Origin: Halobacillus_B rhizosphaerae
GTDB taxonomy: Bacteria > Bacillota > Bacilli > Bacillales > Halobacillaceae
Direction: 5' to 3'
DNA length: 64,000 nucleotides
NCBI RefSeq assembly: GCF_046719735.1
Contig: NZ_JAUTWQ010000001.1
Coordinates: 558,001-622,000 of the forward strand
Shown: piece by piece, positions 26,144 through 33,860 of the stretch
Layout of the letters: the number at the start of each line of letters is the position of its first letter
Position numbering within the stretch: position 1 is the first letter of the stretch
Made by a program: the position numbers and the translations under genes
The notes under the pieces: model-generated
Databases searched by the model: none
What the model was told of the DNA's origin: nothing
Seen by the model: the letters and a program-made list of their open reading frames with translations, nothing else

Positions 26144-27037
26144 TTATTTTTTAACCAATCTTTTCTTAATGGGAATGTAGATGTCCATCTGTTTATTTAA
26201 GTGTCCATAACATCTTTGGTCGTACAGCTCGAAATCCAGGGTACCCCTATGTTCATAATTTGACTCTGGAAACCATTCGCTAAAGATGTAATTCCATGTA
26301 GACTGAATGGTTGAGGGAAAAGACTCATTATCTGATTGTGGAGTAGTGAACACAACGTATTCCAATTGAGGAAAGCTTCTGTATACCAACCCGTCTGGAG
26401 CGTCCGTACCTTCCTTTACTTCCATCCCAATGATATAAACAAACTCACCTGTTTCTGGAGAGAAATCGGTACAGATACCAAGTTCTTCATCATTATTCAG
26501 GGGATGGGGTATATTGAAACCCAATCGATTTTGTATATATTGCTGCCAAAATTGAGGGATATCATTATTATTCTGTCCCTCCATATTCTTCGTTTTCAGT
26601 TCATAACCAATGATGTGAAACGCGGGTTTCGTCAAGAATTTCGGTTCCATCTTTTGCCCTCCTGATAAGTGTCTTGTAGAAAGGCAGGCTTTGCTGCGAA
26701 AAGGACCCCTTAATTGCTCTGCATTGCGATATTGCTTAGGAGAAACGCCATAAATCTTCTTAAAAGATCGATGAAAAGATTCTTGATATTGAAAGCCAGC
26801 ATCTAATGCAATAGTAATAATTTTGTCATCTGTGTAAAATAGTCGTTCCGCTGCCTTTGTCATTCTCCTCTTCCTTACATAATCCATTACAGGTACCCCA
26901 ACCATGGCTTGAAAAAGCCGATGAAAATGAAAAGGAGAAAAATGCGCAATTTCAGCTAAGTTTTCAAGTGTGAGCTTTTCATGCAAATTTTCTTCAATGT
27001 AATCGATAGTTCTTTGAATGCATTCCAAATAATTCAA
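26144..27037 (-). CDS. AraC-family regulator with GyrI-like effector domain
   Basis: A 297-residue transcription regulator. Residues 1-105 are an AraC DNA-binding domain with both helix-turn-helix motifs (TLENLAEIAHFSPFHFHRLF and ITIALDAGFQYQESFHRSFK, then GVSPKQYR). Residues from about 130 form a GyrI-like (BmrR-type) effector-binding domain (FHIIGYELKTKN... and ELYDQRCYGHLNKQMDIYIP). This layout is common in regulators that sense small lipophilic compounds. It is divergent from a GNAT gene at 27206, a possible target. The ligand is unknown. Confidence 0.9.
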   Translation of the reverse strand: MNYLECIQRTIDYIEENLHEKLTLENLAEIAHFSPFHFHRLFQAMVGVPVMDYVRKRRMTKAAERLFYTDDKIITIALDAGFQYQESFHRSFKKIYGVSPKQYRNAEQLRGPFRSKACLSTRHLSGGQKMEPKFLTKPAFHIIGYELKTKNMEGQNNNDIPQFWQQYIQNRLGFNIPHPLNNDEELGICTDFSPETGEFVYIIGMEVKEGTDAPDGLVYRSFPQLEYVVFTTPQSDNESFPSTIQSTWNYIFSEWFPESNYEHRGTLDFELYDQRCYGHLNKQMDIYIPIKKRLVKK

Positions 27038-27205
27038 TGATCCATCACGTGCCTTGCATTTAGATTAACAGGAATTTACATTAATTTCTTAACAATTTTT
27101 GCTATCTTAATTATAATTAAATGTAATGTAAGCACCAAAATTATAAGGGTACTTCACCGTCACTTATGCATTGGTGAGATCAGTTTATGTGAAAGGGGAT
27201 CTTAA

Positions 27206-27772
27206 ATGATGAATCCATTATTATTAGATGTTCCGAATCAATTAGAGACGGAGAGACTTATCCTTCGGGCACCCGAAATTGCTGGAGATGGAGTTATTGT
27301 AAATCAGGCAATAAAAGATTCTCTAGCAGAATTAAGAGCCTGGCTCCCTTTTGCCCAAGAACTTCCTTCACCTGAGGAGACAGAAATTAATTTAAGAAAT
27401 GCTCATATTCATTTTTTGAAAAGAGAGAGCTTTCGTTTTTTGATTTTCCATAAAGATACTAGTGATTTTATTGGGGCATGCAGTCTGCAAAGTATTAACT
27501 GGAATATTCCTAAATGTGAAATTGGATATTGGATTAATACAAGGTTCAGCGGCAATGGATATATGGCAGAAGCAGTACAGGCATTAACAGACTTGGGGAT
27601 TAATCATATGACCTTTAAAAGAATAGAAATAAGGTGTGAATCGACAAACGTTAAAAGCCGATCCTTAGCGAAGAAACTCGGGTATACGCTGGAAGGTATC
27701 TTAAGGAATGAAGATCTTTCAGCGGATGGAATGAGACTAACCGATACTTGTTATTATTCCATATGTTCATAG
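27206..27772 (+). CDS. RimJ/RimL-type GNAT acetyltransferase
   Basis: A 188-residue acetyltransferase. It shows the RimL-type N-terminus (LETERLILRAPEIAGDG), the IGYWINTRFSGNGYMAEAVQ acetyl-CoA loop (R-x-x-G-x-G/Y) and the IEIRCESTNVKSRSLAKKLG motif. Similar to B. subtilis YdaF-type enzymes acetylating protein N-termini or small amines. AAAGGGG precedes ATG 27206, with a second ATG directly after. It is divergently oriented from the AraC-type regulator. Confidence 0.88.
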   Translation: MMNPLLLDVPNQLETERLILRAPEIAGDGVIVNQAIKDSLAELRAWLPFAQELPSPEETEINLRNAHIHFLKRESFRFLIFHKDTSDFIGACSLQSINWNIPKCEIGYWINTRFSGNGYMAEAVQALTDLGINHMTFKRIEIRCESTNVKSRSLAKKLGYTLEGILRNEDLSADGMRLTDTCYYSICS

Positions 27773-27920
27773 ACAGCGGGAGAAGTGCTTAACGTAAATG
27801 TTTTTAGAACGGTAAGAAAGGATATATGAATTCTGAAGGAAAAAATTGGGGAAGTACGCAATAATATTGGTATTTCTTCTATAGAGTCAATGACTCATCA
27901 AGTTTAAAGGGGAAATTTAC

Positions 27921-28094
27921 TTGGCTATAAATCAGAAAATCATATTGGGCTTATTTATAGGAATTATGTTTTTTATTGGGGTTTTTGTAGGTAATCTTCT
28001 CTTTAACAATGGCATTATAAGCGTGATTGCAGGATTTGTCTTTGGATTACTTGCCCGGATTGTTGGTCAAGCCGTTTTAAAAAACTCCACCTGA
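27921..28094 (+). CDS. Small hydrophobic membrane protein
   Basis: A 57-residue frame starting with TTG 27921 after AAAGGGGAAA (27906-27915). The product has two hydrophobic stretches, LGLFIGIMFFIGVFVG and ISVIAGFVFGLLARIVG, joined by a short polar turn, so a two-span hairpin membrane protein is likely. The glycine spacing is typical of such small proteins. I do not recognise the family. Coding is supported by the ribosome site and continuous hydrophobic pattern; the uncommon start lowers certainty. Confidence 0.55.
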   Translation: MAINQKIILGLFIGIMFFIGVFVGNLLFNNGIISVIAGFVFGLLARIVGQAVLKNST

Positions 28095-28261
28095 CTTACT
28101 TAATTACCGTCCTTAAGAAGATTCCTGTCTGTAAAAAAGTCCTTACATTCATGAAATCGTAATTCTAAAAGAATACATTTACTAAAAATAATCGTTGATT
28201 AAGAGGAGCACTCCTGAACCTGGAAGGGAAAAGCCTGTTAGTAAAAGTATCTCTATTAATA

Positions 28262-28290
28262 AAAAAACCAGCTCCAAGAAGAGCTGGTTT
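28262..28290 (-). terminator. Terminator of the lipoprotein gene
   Basis: AAAACCAGCTC pairs with AGAGCTGGTTTT; the A run at 28260-28266 becomes a T run on the minus strand, just after the lipoprotein stop codon. Confidence 0.88.
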
Positions 28291-28300
28291 TCTTATTTTA

Positions 28301-28855
28301 TTAGGAAAATTCTTTCATCATATCCGGAGCATTTAATCCGACATCTTCATAAATTTTGCCAAGTGTGTCATTAAAATTGGTAAATTTCTCTTCTGCTGAA
28401 GACAAGTCTGCTTTAGCTGCATCTTTATCAAGTGCATCTGAGACATCTTGGTAGTATCCTTGAAGAGAGGACAATGCATCCTTATACTGAGATTTCACAT
28501 CATCGGAAAGATCCGCTTGAATTTCATAATTAGAGGCTTTATCTGCTGCTTCTTTTGCTGCAGTCTGAGCTTCTTTTCCAGCTGCTTTAATTTTCTCTTG
28601 ATCTGGTTCTTCTGCTGATACTTCAGTTTGGTAAGCAGTAATCTTTTCTTGATACGGCTTGAAGACGTCTTTCATATTCATTTGTTCGTCTAAGACAGCC
28701 ATTTTCATGGATTGCTTATCACTAGTTTGGTCAGAACTTTCTTCTGATTGATTGTCATCAGAACTTCCATTACTGTTTTCATCGCTTGAATTACTGCTGC
28801 AGCCTGCTGCTACAAGAGCAGAAGCCAAACCTAAAGCGAGTAGCCACTTTCTCAT
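28301..28855 (-). CDS. Hypothetical lipoprotein
   Basis: A 184-residue exported lipoprotein I cannot assign. The signal peptide MRKWLLALGLASALVAAGC gives a lipobox ending at Cys19. A Ser/Asn/Asp/Glu linker (about 20-48) follows, then a helical, Ala/Lys/Asp-rich domain with the repeated feel of KIKAAGKEAQTAAKEAADKA. It contains no cysteine after the lipobox. An in-frame ATG at 28885 would put ten residues before the signal and is unlikely. It has its own promoter and terminator, so it is monocistronic. Confidence 0.82.
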   Translation of the reverse strand: MRKWLLALGLASALVAAGCSSNSSDENSNGSSDDNQSEESSDQTSDKQSMKMAVLDEQMNMKDVFKPYQEKITAYQTEVSAEEPDQEKIKAAGKEAQTAAKEAADKASNYEIQADLSDDVKSQYKDALSSLQGYYQDVSDALDKDAAKADLSSAEEKFTNFNDTLGKIYEDVGLNAPDMMKEFS

Positions 28856-28889
28856 ATTGCATAACCCCCATTTTCTAAATGTCATTTAC

Positions 28890-28918
28890 AGTGTAAGGGT
28901 AACTTTTTTAAATGTAAA
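28890..28918 (-). promoter_or_regulatory. Likely promoter of the lipoprotein gene
   Basis: On the minus strand TTTACA (28918-28913) and TACACT (28895-28890) are 17 bases apart, about 35 bases before the lipoprotein start. Confidence 0.6.
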
Positions 28919-28985
28919 GAATTAGCAAAAATGTTATAATATACTGAAAATTTAATCAATTTTTGTCGAATTAGGAGGAATGATG

Positions 28986-29753
28986 ATGTATTTACCTAGC
29001 TTTTCACTAGAAAACAAACTAGCAGTCGTTACAGGCGGCACAAAGGGGATTGGGAAAGCAATTGCGATGTCTTTCGCCGAATCTGGTGCACATGTCGTTA
29101 TTATTGCAAGAAATGAGAAAGACCTGGAGTCAACACAGCAAGAAATCCGTCAGCTTGGAAGAGAATCATACACGATTTGCCGCGACGTTAATGAATATAA
29201 AGAAATCATAAAGGATGTTGAAGAATTAAGAGGAAATCAATCCATAGATATATGGGTTAATAATGCTGGAATAAATATTCGTAGTGAAGCGGAGTCTGTA
29301 AGTGAAGAGGAATGGGATCAAATAGTTTCTACTAATATGAAAAGTGCGTTCTTTTTATCGCAATATGCAGGCAAGGTAATGAAGAAACAGGGAGAAGGTA
29401 AAATCATTAACATTTCTTCAGTAGGCGGCCACATTGCGTTAAGAACAGGGGTGGTGTATGCCATGACAAAGAGTGCCCTCATTCAAATGACTAAGAACCT
29501 TGCTCTGGAATGGGGGAAATATAATATTAACGTAAATGCTATTGGTCCTTGGTATTTTCCTACAGCATTAACTGAAGCTTTACTTGAAGACGAAGAATAC
29601 GTACAGGCCATCCTTGACCGCACCCCGTTAAACAGAATTGGTAAGTTAGAGGAACTGGCTGGTGCGGCCGTCTTTCTGGCTTCTCCAGCAGGAAACTATA
29701 TGACTGGTCAAACCCTGCTAGTGGATGGCGGGATGTCTATTTATGGTTTTTGA
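28986..29753 (+). CDS. Short-chain dehydrogenase/reductase (gluconate 5-dehydrogenase-like)
   Basis: A 255-residue classical SDR. The cofactor loop is TGGTKGIG near residue 16, NNAGIN follows, the catalytic Ser lies in INISSVGGH and Tyr-Lys in VYAMTKSALIQM, and the C-terminus reads YMTGQTLLVDGGMSIYGF. It resembles gluconate 5-dehydrogenases and FabG-like enzymes. Three ATG codons follow each other; 28986 has the best distance from AGGAGG at 28973-28978. It stands divergent from the lipoprotein and 108 bases before bpsA. Substrate unknown. Confidence 0.9.
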   Translation: MYLPSFSLENKLAVVTGGTKGIGKAIAMSFAESGAHVVIIARNEKDLESTQQEIRQLGRESYTICRDVNEYKEIIKDVEELRGNQSIDIWVNNAGINIRSEAESVSEEEWDQIVSTNMKSAFFLSQYAGKVMKKQGEGKIINISSVGGHIALRTGVVYAMTKSALIQMTKNLALEWGKYNINVNAIGPWYFPTALTEALLEDEEYVQAILDRTPLNRIGKLEELAGAAVFLASPAGNYMTGQTLLVDGGMSIYGF

Positions 29754-29861
29754 AAAGCATGTATATGTTAGCTGGAATTGTACCTGTTCCTTCATGTAAA
29801 GTACTCTTATTTTTTCATATTTAGTTAAATGCTGTGAATACTATGCGAAAGGAGGCATTGT

Positions 29862-30947
29862 ATGCCATATATACTTTCCAGTGGTATTCAGACAGCAGAA
29901 TTTTGTTATACCCAGCAAGAGCTTCAATCATTTGTAGAACAGATATTTCCAATGACCAGTCATGAGAAGCAAAGGTTAATGCCTATTTTTGAAAACACCT
30001 GCATCGATAAACGTCAGCTGGCTATTGACCTTTCGTGGTTTAAAAATTCACATAGTTTTCCAGAGCGAAATGATCTATTTCAAAATAAAGCTATTCAGTA
30101 TTCCAAACAAGCTATCTCAAACTGTTTATCACATGAAGAGTTTTTAACAGATAGCGTGTCACCAGCAGACATTGATCATATTCTGTTCATTTCCTCTACC
30201 GGGATAGCTACACCGACATTAGACGCTTATATCATCAATGACTTGAAGTTCAAGGAATCAATTAAGCGCTCTCCGATATTCGGATTAGGCTGCGCTGGAG
30301 GTACAAGCGGAGTTGCAAGGGGGCTGGAATGGCTGAAAGGGCATCCAGACAAGAATGTGCTAGTTGTTTGTCTTGAATTATGCAGTTTAACCTTTCAGCT
30401 AAATGATCGCAGCTTAAGTAATTTTGTCGGTACTGCTCTATTTGGGGACGGGGCTTCTGCTGTACTTATTGCTGGAGATGAATCGCTTTTATTAAGTAAG
30501 CGTAGAAGCTCTATAGCAAGAGTAGATTACTCCAGCTCACGAATCAAAAGGGATAGTAGTACAGTGATGGGATGGCGGGTGGTAGAAACGGGCTTTGAGG
30601 TGATCTTCAAGAAAAGCATTCCAAGGCTTGTTAAAGAATTCTGGAGCGCTCATGCTAAGTCAGTATTAGAAGAAAGAGGGTGGGACATTAGTGAACTTCC
30701 GTTTCTGATTGCACATCCAGGAGGAAGAAAAGTGATAGAAGCGTACGAAGAGACAATGAAGCTTGATAGTACTGTGCTTGCGCATACCAAAAAAATACTT
30801 AGAGAACACGGGAATATGTCTTCACCAACGGTTCATTATGTTCTCCATGAAGCCATGCTGGCCCGGCCAGATGCTGGAACTAAATCCTTAATGACTTCAC
30901 TGGGACCAGGGTTCAGTTCGGAAATAGTCAGTATGGAGTGGAGCTAA
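29862..30947 (+). CDS. bpsA: Type III polyketide synthase (BpsA-like)
   Basis: Chalcone-synthase-fold enzyme that extends a fatty acyl starter with malonyl-CoA, making alkylpyrones in B. subtilis. The 361-residue protein has the catalytic triad Cys144 (FGLGCAGGTSG), His285 (LIAHPGGRKVIEAYE) and Asn318 (EHGNMSSPT), and FGDGASAVLI as expected. AAAGGAGG precedes ATG 29862. It overlaps by one base the methyltransferase gene behind it, the same pairing as bpsA-bpsB of B. subtilis. The product is likely an alkylpyrone or alkylresorcinol, by homology only. Confidence 0.93.
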   Translation: MPYILSSGIQTAEFCYTQQELQSFVEQIFPMTSHEKQRLMPIFENTCIDKRQLAIDLSWFKNSHSFPERNDLFQNKAIQYSKQAISNCLSHEEFLTDSVSPADIDHILFISSTGIATPTLDAYIINDLKFKESIKRSPIFGLGCAGGTSGVARGLEWLKGHPDKNVLVVCLELCSLTFQLNDRSLSNFVGTALFGDGASAVLIAGDESLLLSKRRSSIARVDYSSSRIKRDSSTVMGWRVVETGFEVIFKKSIPRLVKEFWSAHAKSVLEERGWDISELPFLIAHPGGRKVIEAYEETMKLDSTVLAHTKKILREHGNMSSPTVHYVLHEAMLARPDAGTKSLMTSLGPGFSSEIVSMEWS

Positions 30948-31450
30948 TGGAAAGAATCTTAGTCGTTTTATATTTACTTATTATTATCCAACGATTAGGT
31001 GAACTCTGGCTGGCGAAATCAAATTTCAACTGGATGATGTCCAAAGGTGGAAAGGAAACAGGGGAAGAACATTATTTCCTGTTTATCGTGCTGCACAGTT
31101 TATTTTTCATCTCTCTAGCGGTGGAATTTTTCTTTTCTACACGCCAGTTTACCAGTCTTTTTGTTCCTTTTTTTATAATGTTTCTCATTCTTCAAGTACT
31201 TCGAGTGTGGTGTATAACTTCGTTGGGGAGACGATGGAATACTAGAATTATTGTCCTCCCAAGTGAGAAACCTGTTTCCAAGGGACCTTACAGGCTCATT
31301 AAACACCCAAATTACCTGATTGTTTTCTTGGAACTGGTCGTTATTCCAATCATGTTTCAGGCATACATGACGGCCGTCATTTTTCCGGTATTTCATTTAG
31401 CTTTAATGACCATCCGGATTCCAGCAGAAAACCAGGCACTTAGAGAATAA
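30947..31450 (+). CDS. bpsB: BpsB/YpbQ-like isoprenylcysteine methyltransferase family protein
   Basis: Membrane methyltransferase of the ICMT family, 167 residues with about five hydrophobic segments. The SAM-binding motif is GPYRLIKHPNYLIVFLELV and the C-terminal end has RIPAENQALRE (Glu-x-x-L-R). In B. subtilis BpsB methylates the alkylpyrone made by BpsA. The start ATG 30947 overlaps the bpsA stop (TAATG) and follows GGAGTGGAG; an in-frame GTG at 30938 is less likely. The chromosome arrangement strongly supports a shared pathway. Confidence 0.92.
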   Translation: MERILVVLYLLIIIQRLGELWLAKSNFNWMMSKGGKETGEEHYFLFIVLHSLFFISLAVEFFFSTRQFTSLFVPFFIMFLILQVLRVWCITSLGRRWNTRIIVLPSEKPVSKGPYRLIKHPNYLIVFLELVVIPIMFQAYMTAVIFPVFHLALMTIRIPAENQALRE

Positions 31451-31468
31451 ATGTCTAAAAATTCAGAG

Positions 31469-31497
31469 TTGCAACAAATAGCGGGCTTTGCTATACT
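31469..31497 (+). promoter_or_regulatory. Promoter of the Fur-linked small gene
   Basis: TTGCAA (31469-31474) and TATACT (31492-31497) with a 17-base spacer. The predicted start of transcription, near 31504, is just before the Fur box. Confidence 0.7.
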
Positions 31498-31509
31498 TCT
31501 AATTAGAAA

Positions 31510-31524
31510 TGAAAATCATTATCA
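31510..31524 (+). promoter_or_regulatory. Fur box
   Basis: TGAAAATCATTATCA matches the 7-1-7 Fur core TGATAATNATTATCA at all but one fixed position. It sits just downstream of the promoter -10, where a bound repressor would block transcription of the small membrane protein gene. Confidence 0.75.
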
Positions 31525-31544
31525 TTTAGAAGAGGGTGCATAAA

Positions 31545-31718
31545 ATGATTATTCTAATTATGATGATCGTCGTTATTTATAGTAGTTTGACGGTATGGAC
31601 GCTCGCTAAACTTGGATCGATACCAGCGAAATATGTGCTGGAAGTCTTTAAAATTCAACAAATCAAGACACAAAGCCAGCAGAAAAAAAACTATGAGCAA
31701 ACATTTTCAGCCGAGTGA
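31545..31718 (+). CDS. Fur-box-preceded small membrane protein
   Basis: A 57-residue protein with one N-terminal hydrophobic segment (MIILIMMIVVIYSSLTVWTLA) and a polar C-terminal tail rich in Lys and Gln (KIQQIKTQSQQKKN). I do not recognise it. ATG 31545 follows AGAGGG at good distance; an in-frame GTG at 31536 is less likely. A consensus-like promoter and a Fur box lie upstream and a terminator overlaps its 3' end, so it is a single-gene, probably iron-repressed unit. B. subtilis has small Fur-controlled Fbp proteins, but those I recall are soluble and basic, not like this. Confidence 0.72.
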   Translation: MIILIMMIVVIYSSLTVWTLAKLGSIPAKYVLEVFKIQQIKTQSQQKKNYEQTFSAE

Positions 31719-31738
31719 GACTCACTTGGCTTTTTCTT
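31709..31738 (+). terminator. Terminator of the small Fur-linked gene
   Basis: GCCGAGTGA pairs with TCACTTGGC (one G-T pair), followed by T-rich sequence. The left arm includes the stop codon of the gene. Confidence 0.85.
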
Positions 31739-31907
31739 TTTGTTATAATAGGGTAACAGTAAAGTAGGTTCAAGAAAGTCTGTTCTTCCTTAGTTAAATA
31801 CATCCTCCACCGTAATGCCTCTCAGATTTTTCCGTTTAATAATTTAAACTGGTCCTTGTACGTGACCTTTGACAACAAAAAGAGAGTTCGATCTTAAGGA
31901 GCAAATA

Positions 31908-32240
31908 ATGAAATCTAACAAACCATTAGCATTTTTCTTAGAAGATTTGTGGACAAGAGGGTTCAAGCTCTCTGATGAGAATGTGCGGTTCATTTATTTT
32001 GGGAAGAATTCAGCAAATGCTTCCGAATGGAAAGCCATTATTGCCGTGAGGACTACTTTAAAATACCAGCATGAATTTGATCCAAGCTTCTTTATCAGTG
32101 TGCTGGAGCACATTGCTAAACCTGAAATCTGTACAAGAAAACAAGTTTACGAGGCGTTGGAAGCACGGGGGCTTGCCGGTGGATCCCGCCGATTAATCTG
32201 GAAAGAAACCACTAAGCCCAGGCATAAACGCCTGGGTTAG
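31908..32240 (+). CDS. Hypothetical protein
   Basis: A 110-residue soluble protein that I do not recognise. It begins MKSNKPLAFFLEDLWTRGFK and has a mixed helix/strand pattern. The basic C-terminus (KETTKPRHKRLG) is coded within the terminator hairpin. ATG 31908 is preceded by AAGGAG at 31896-31901, better than the in-frame TTG at 31869. It is convergent with the RNase H-like gene and their coding regions overlap by 4 bases. Confidence 0.7.
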   Translation: MKSNKPLAFFLEDLWTRGFKLSDENVRFIYFGKNSANASEWKAIIAVRTTLKYQHEFDPSFFISVLEHIAKPEICTRKQVYEALEARGLAGGSRRLIWKETTKPRHKRLG

Positions 32241-32241
32241 T
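32211..32241. terminator. Shared terminator covering two convergent stop codons
   Basis: ACTAAGCCCAGGC pairs with GCCTGGGTTAGT (one bulged G) around ATAAAC. The stop codons of both convergent genes (TAG at 32238-32240 plus strand; TAA read from 32239-32237 on the minus strand) lie in its right arm. Confidence 0.75.
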
Positions 32242-32629
32242 GATTTTCTTTTAATGCAGCACGGGCAATCCGGTCTGCATTTTTGTTGTGTTTTTCAGGG
32301 ATCCATTTAATAAATACATAAGGAAATGATTGCTTAAGCTCCTGTATCTTTGAAAGCAAAGGGAGATACTTTACATTTTTAGTGAATTCTTTCTCAATCG
32401 TATCCACGACAACTCTTGAATCTGATCGTATGGAGATGATTTCTCCTGGGAAATCTCGTTTGCATATTTCCAGACCGTGAATGACTGCCCAGAACTCTGC
32501 TTCATGATTAGATAAATCACCCAGATAAAAGCGATGTTCCCAATGATTATTTCCTAGTTTTATATATACTCCTGCTGCGCTAGGCCCAGGGTTTCCGCTT
32601 GCAGCCCCGTCAGTATAAACCTCAATCAT
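32237..32629 (-). CDS. RNase HI-like protein
   Basis: A 130-residue protein of the RNase H fold. The acidic catalytic positions are present: Asp7 in VYTDGAASGNPGPSA, Glu in SNHEAEFWAVIHGLE, Asp in ISIRSDSRVVVD, and Asp near the end in NADRIARAA. It resembles the short RNase H-like proteins of Bacillaceae (YpdQ/YpeP type), which do not always replace RnhB/RnhC activity. It follows the queuosine-precursor transporter gene by 16 bases on the minus strand, matching a ypdP-ypdQ order in B. subtilis, so they may be co-transcribed. Confidence 0.88.
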   Translation of the reverse strand: MIEVYTDGAASGNPGPSAAGVYIKLGNNHWEHRFYLGDLSNHEAEFWAVIHGLEICKRDFPGEIISIRSDSRVVVDTIEKEFTKNVKYLPLLSKIQELKQSFPYVFIKWIPEKHNKNADRIARAALKENH

Positions 32630-32645
32630 ACAGATACCTCACTTC

Positions 32646-33326
32646 CTAAATATCTTTGTGCTTAAAAGCTTTTGCTGCATATAAGAAAGGGGTATCAATT
32701 GCAGCAACAATGAACTTGATAAAGTAAGTCGTCAGAAATATTTCTATCCATACTTGAAGGGAATATAATCCATAAAATGCGATTCCACAGAAAATAGCCG
32801 TATCTAACAATTGACTAATCATTGTACTTCCGTTATTTCTTATCCAAAGTGTACGATCAGATGTAAAGATTTGTTTCAATTTGGAGTAAAGCCATACATC
32901 GAAATATTGACTAACAATATATGCGCATAAACTACCGATGGCAATTTGGGGAACAAGTCCAAATAGTGTTTGCATGGCTGATTGAGCCACATCATTCTCT
33001 CCAGGAGTAAATTGGATAGCCATCTGCATCATAATCGTTATAATAATCAGGGTGGAAAAACCCATCCAAACGGCTTTCCTTGCTTCGGACTTCCCATGGT
33101 TTTCATTTAAAATATCCGTAGCTAGAAAAGCTGTACCATAAATGATGTTGCCGAGGGTGGCATTCAGACCGAATAGCTCCACAGTTTTGACGACTTGAAT
33201 ATTGGCAATGACAGTCGACATCCCAATCCATACAAATAAGCCTGGCTTCCCAAATATACGGTACACCACTAGCAACAGCCCGAAATTTACCAGGGCAAAC
33301 AGGATCCACATCCATTCATTGCTCAT
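32646..33326 (-). CDS. ypdP: VUT/YhhQ-family queuosine precursor transporter (YpdP)
   Basis: A 226-residue membrane protein with about six spans. The family signature appears as NIIYGTAFLATDILNENHGKSEARKAVWMGF and later STMISQLLDTAIFCGIAF. Members import preQ0/preQ1 or related bases for queuosine synthesis. A preQ1-I-like riboswitch covers the ribosome site just upstream, which supports the substrate independently. The start ATG 33326 follows AAGGAGG on the minus strand. The RNase H-like gene follows by 16 bases. Confidence 0.92.
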   Translation of the reverse strand: MSNEWMWILFALVNFGLLLVVYRIFGKPGLFVWIGMSTVIANIQVVKTVELFGLNATLGNIIYGTAFLATDILNENHGKSEARKAVWMGFSTLIIITIMMQMAIQFTPGENDVAQSAMQTLFGLVPQIAIGSLCAYIVSQYFDVWLYSKLKQIFTSDRTLWIRNNGSTMISQLLDTAIFCGIAFYGLYSLQVWIEIFLTTYFIKFIVAAIDTPFLYAAKAFKHKDI

Positions 33327-33333
33327 TATTCAT

Positions 33334-33373
33334 CCTCCTTAGTTTTGATAAAGCGGGAGGTTTCGAACCGCTT
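33334..33373 (-). promoter_or_regulatory. preQ1-I type riboswitch
   Basis: On the minus strand, AAGCGG (33373-33368) pairs with CCGCTT (33356-33351) around an 11-base loop, followed by TATCAAAACTAAGGAGG. The short stem, the loop with CC, and the A-rich tail ending in CTAAGG are the features of preQ1-I aptamers. CC/CCT in the loop can form the pseudoknot with AGG of the tail. AAGGAGG is also the ribosome site of the transporter gene, so ligand binding would block translation. Confidence 0.8.
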
Positions 33374-33416
33374 CAGACAGCTTTCAATTATACGAGGGAT
33401 ATTGTTTATAATCAAC

Positions 33417-33450
33417 TAAAAAACGACCACCCTCATCAGGGTGGTCGTTT
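33417..33450 (-). terminator. Terminator of the cold shock gene
   Basis: AAACGACCACCCT pairs perfectly with AGGGTGGTCGTTT; A residues on the left give a T run on the minus strand. Confidence 0.9.
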
Positions 33451-33460
33451 AATTCATGAT

Positions 33461-33661
33461 CTATTCTTTCACCACATTCGCAGCTTGCGGACCGCGGTCG
33501 CCTTCTACAATTTCGAATGTTACGGCTTGTCCTTCTTCTAAAGATTTAAAGCCTTCTTCTTCAATGGCAGAGAAGTGAACGAATACGTCGTTTCCACCTT
33601 CAACTTGAATAAATCCGTAACCTTTTTCTGCATTAAACCATTTTACTGTACCGTTTTCCAT
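33461..33661 (-). CDS. Cold shock protein (CspA/CspB family)
   Basis: A 66-residue single cold-shock domain that binds single-stranded RNA and DNA and acts as an RNA chaperone. RNP1 is KGYGFIQVEGG and RNP2 is DVFVHFSAI; the whole length equals B. subtilis CspB-D. The start ATG 33661 follows TAGGAGG on the minus strand. The distance of about 160 bases to the predicted promoter gives a long 5' leader, as in cold-induced csp mRNAs. Its own terminator follows. The specific paralogue cannot be named. Confidence 0.96.
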   Translation of the reverse strand: MENGTVKWFNAEKGYGFIQVEGGNDVFVHFSAIEEEGFKSLEEGQAVTFEIVEGDRGPQAANVVKE

Positions 33662-33831
33662 GATTAAAAAATCCTCCTAAAGTCTTGCACGTAAAACGTG
33701 GAAATTGCAAATGGACGCAAGGAGTTAGGACATGAAAAAATCCCCACTAGAGGCAGGAATATAAATTCCAAAGCACTTCTATGGGAACTACCTGTCATTT
33801 ATGATTCCGTACGTCTTATTTGCTTATTAAC

Positions 33832-33860
33832 AATATATCGCATCTGAAATTCACCGTCAA
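33832..33860 (-). promoter_or_regulatory. Promoter of the cold shock gene with long leader
   Basis: On the minus strand TTGACG (33860-33855) and TATATT (33837-33832) are 17 bases apart. Transcription would start near 33825, giving an untranslated leader of about 160 bases. Confidence 0.72.
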
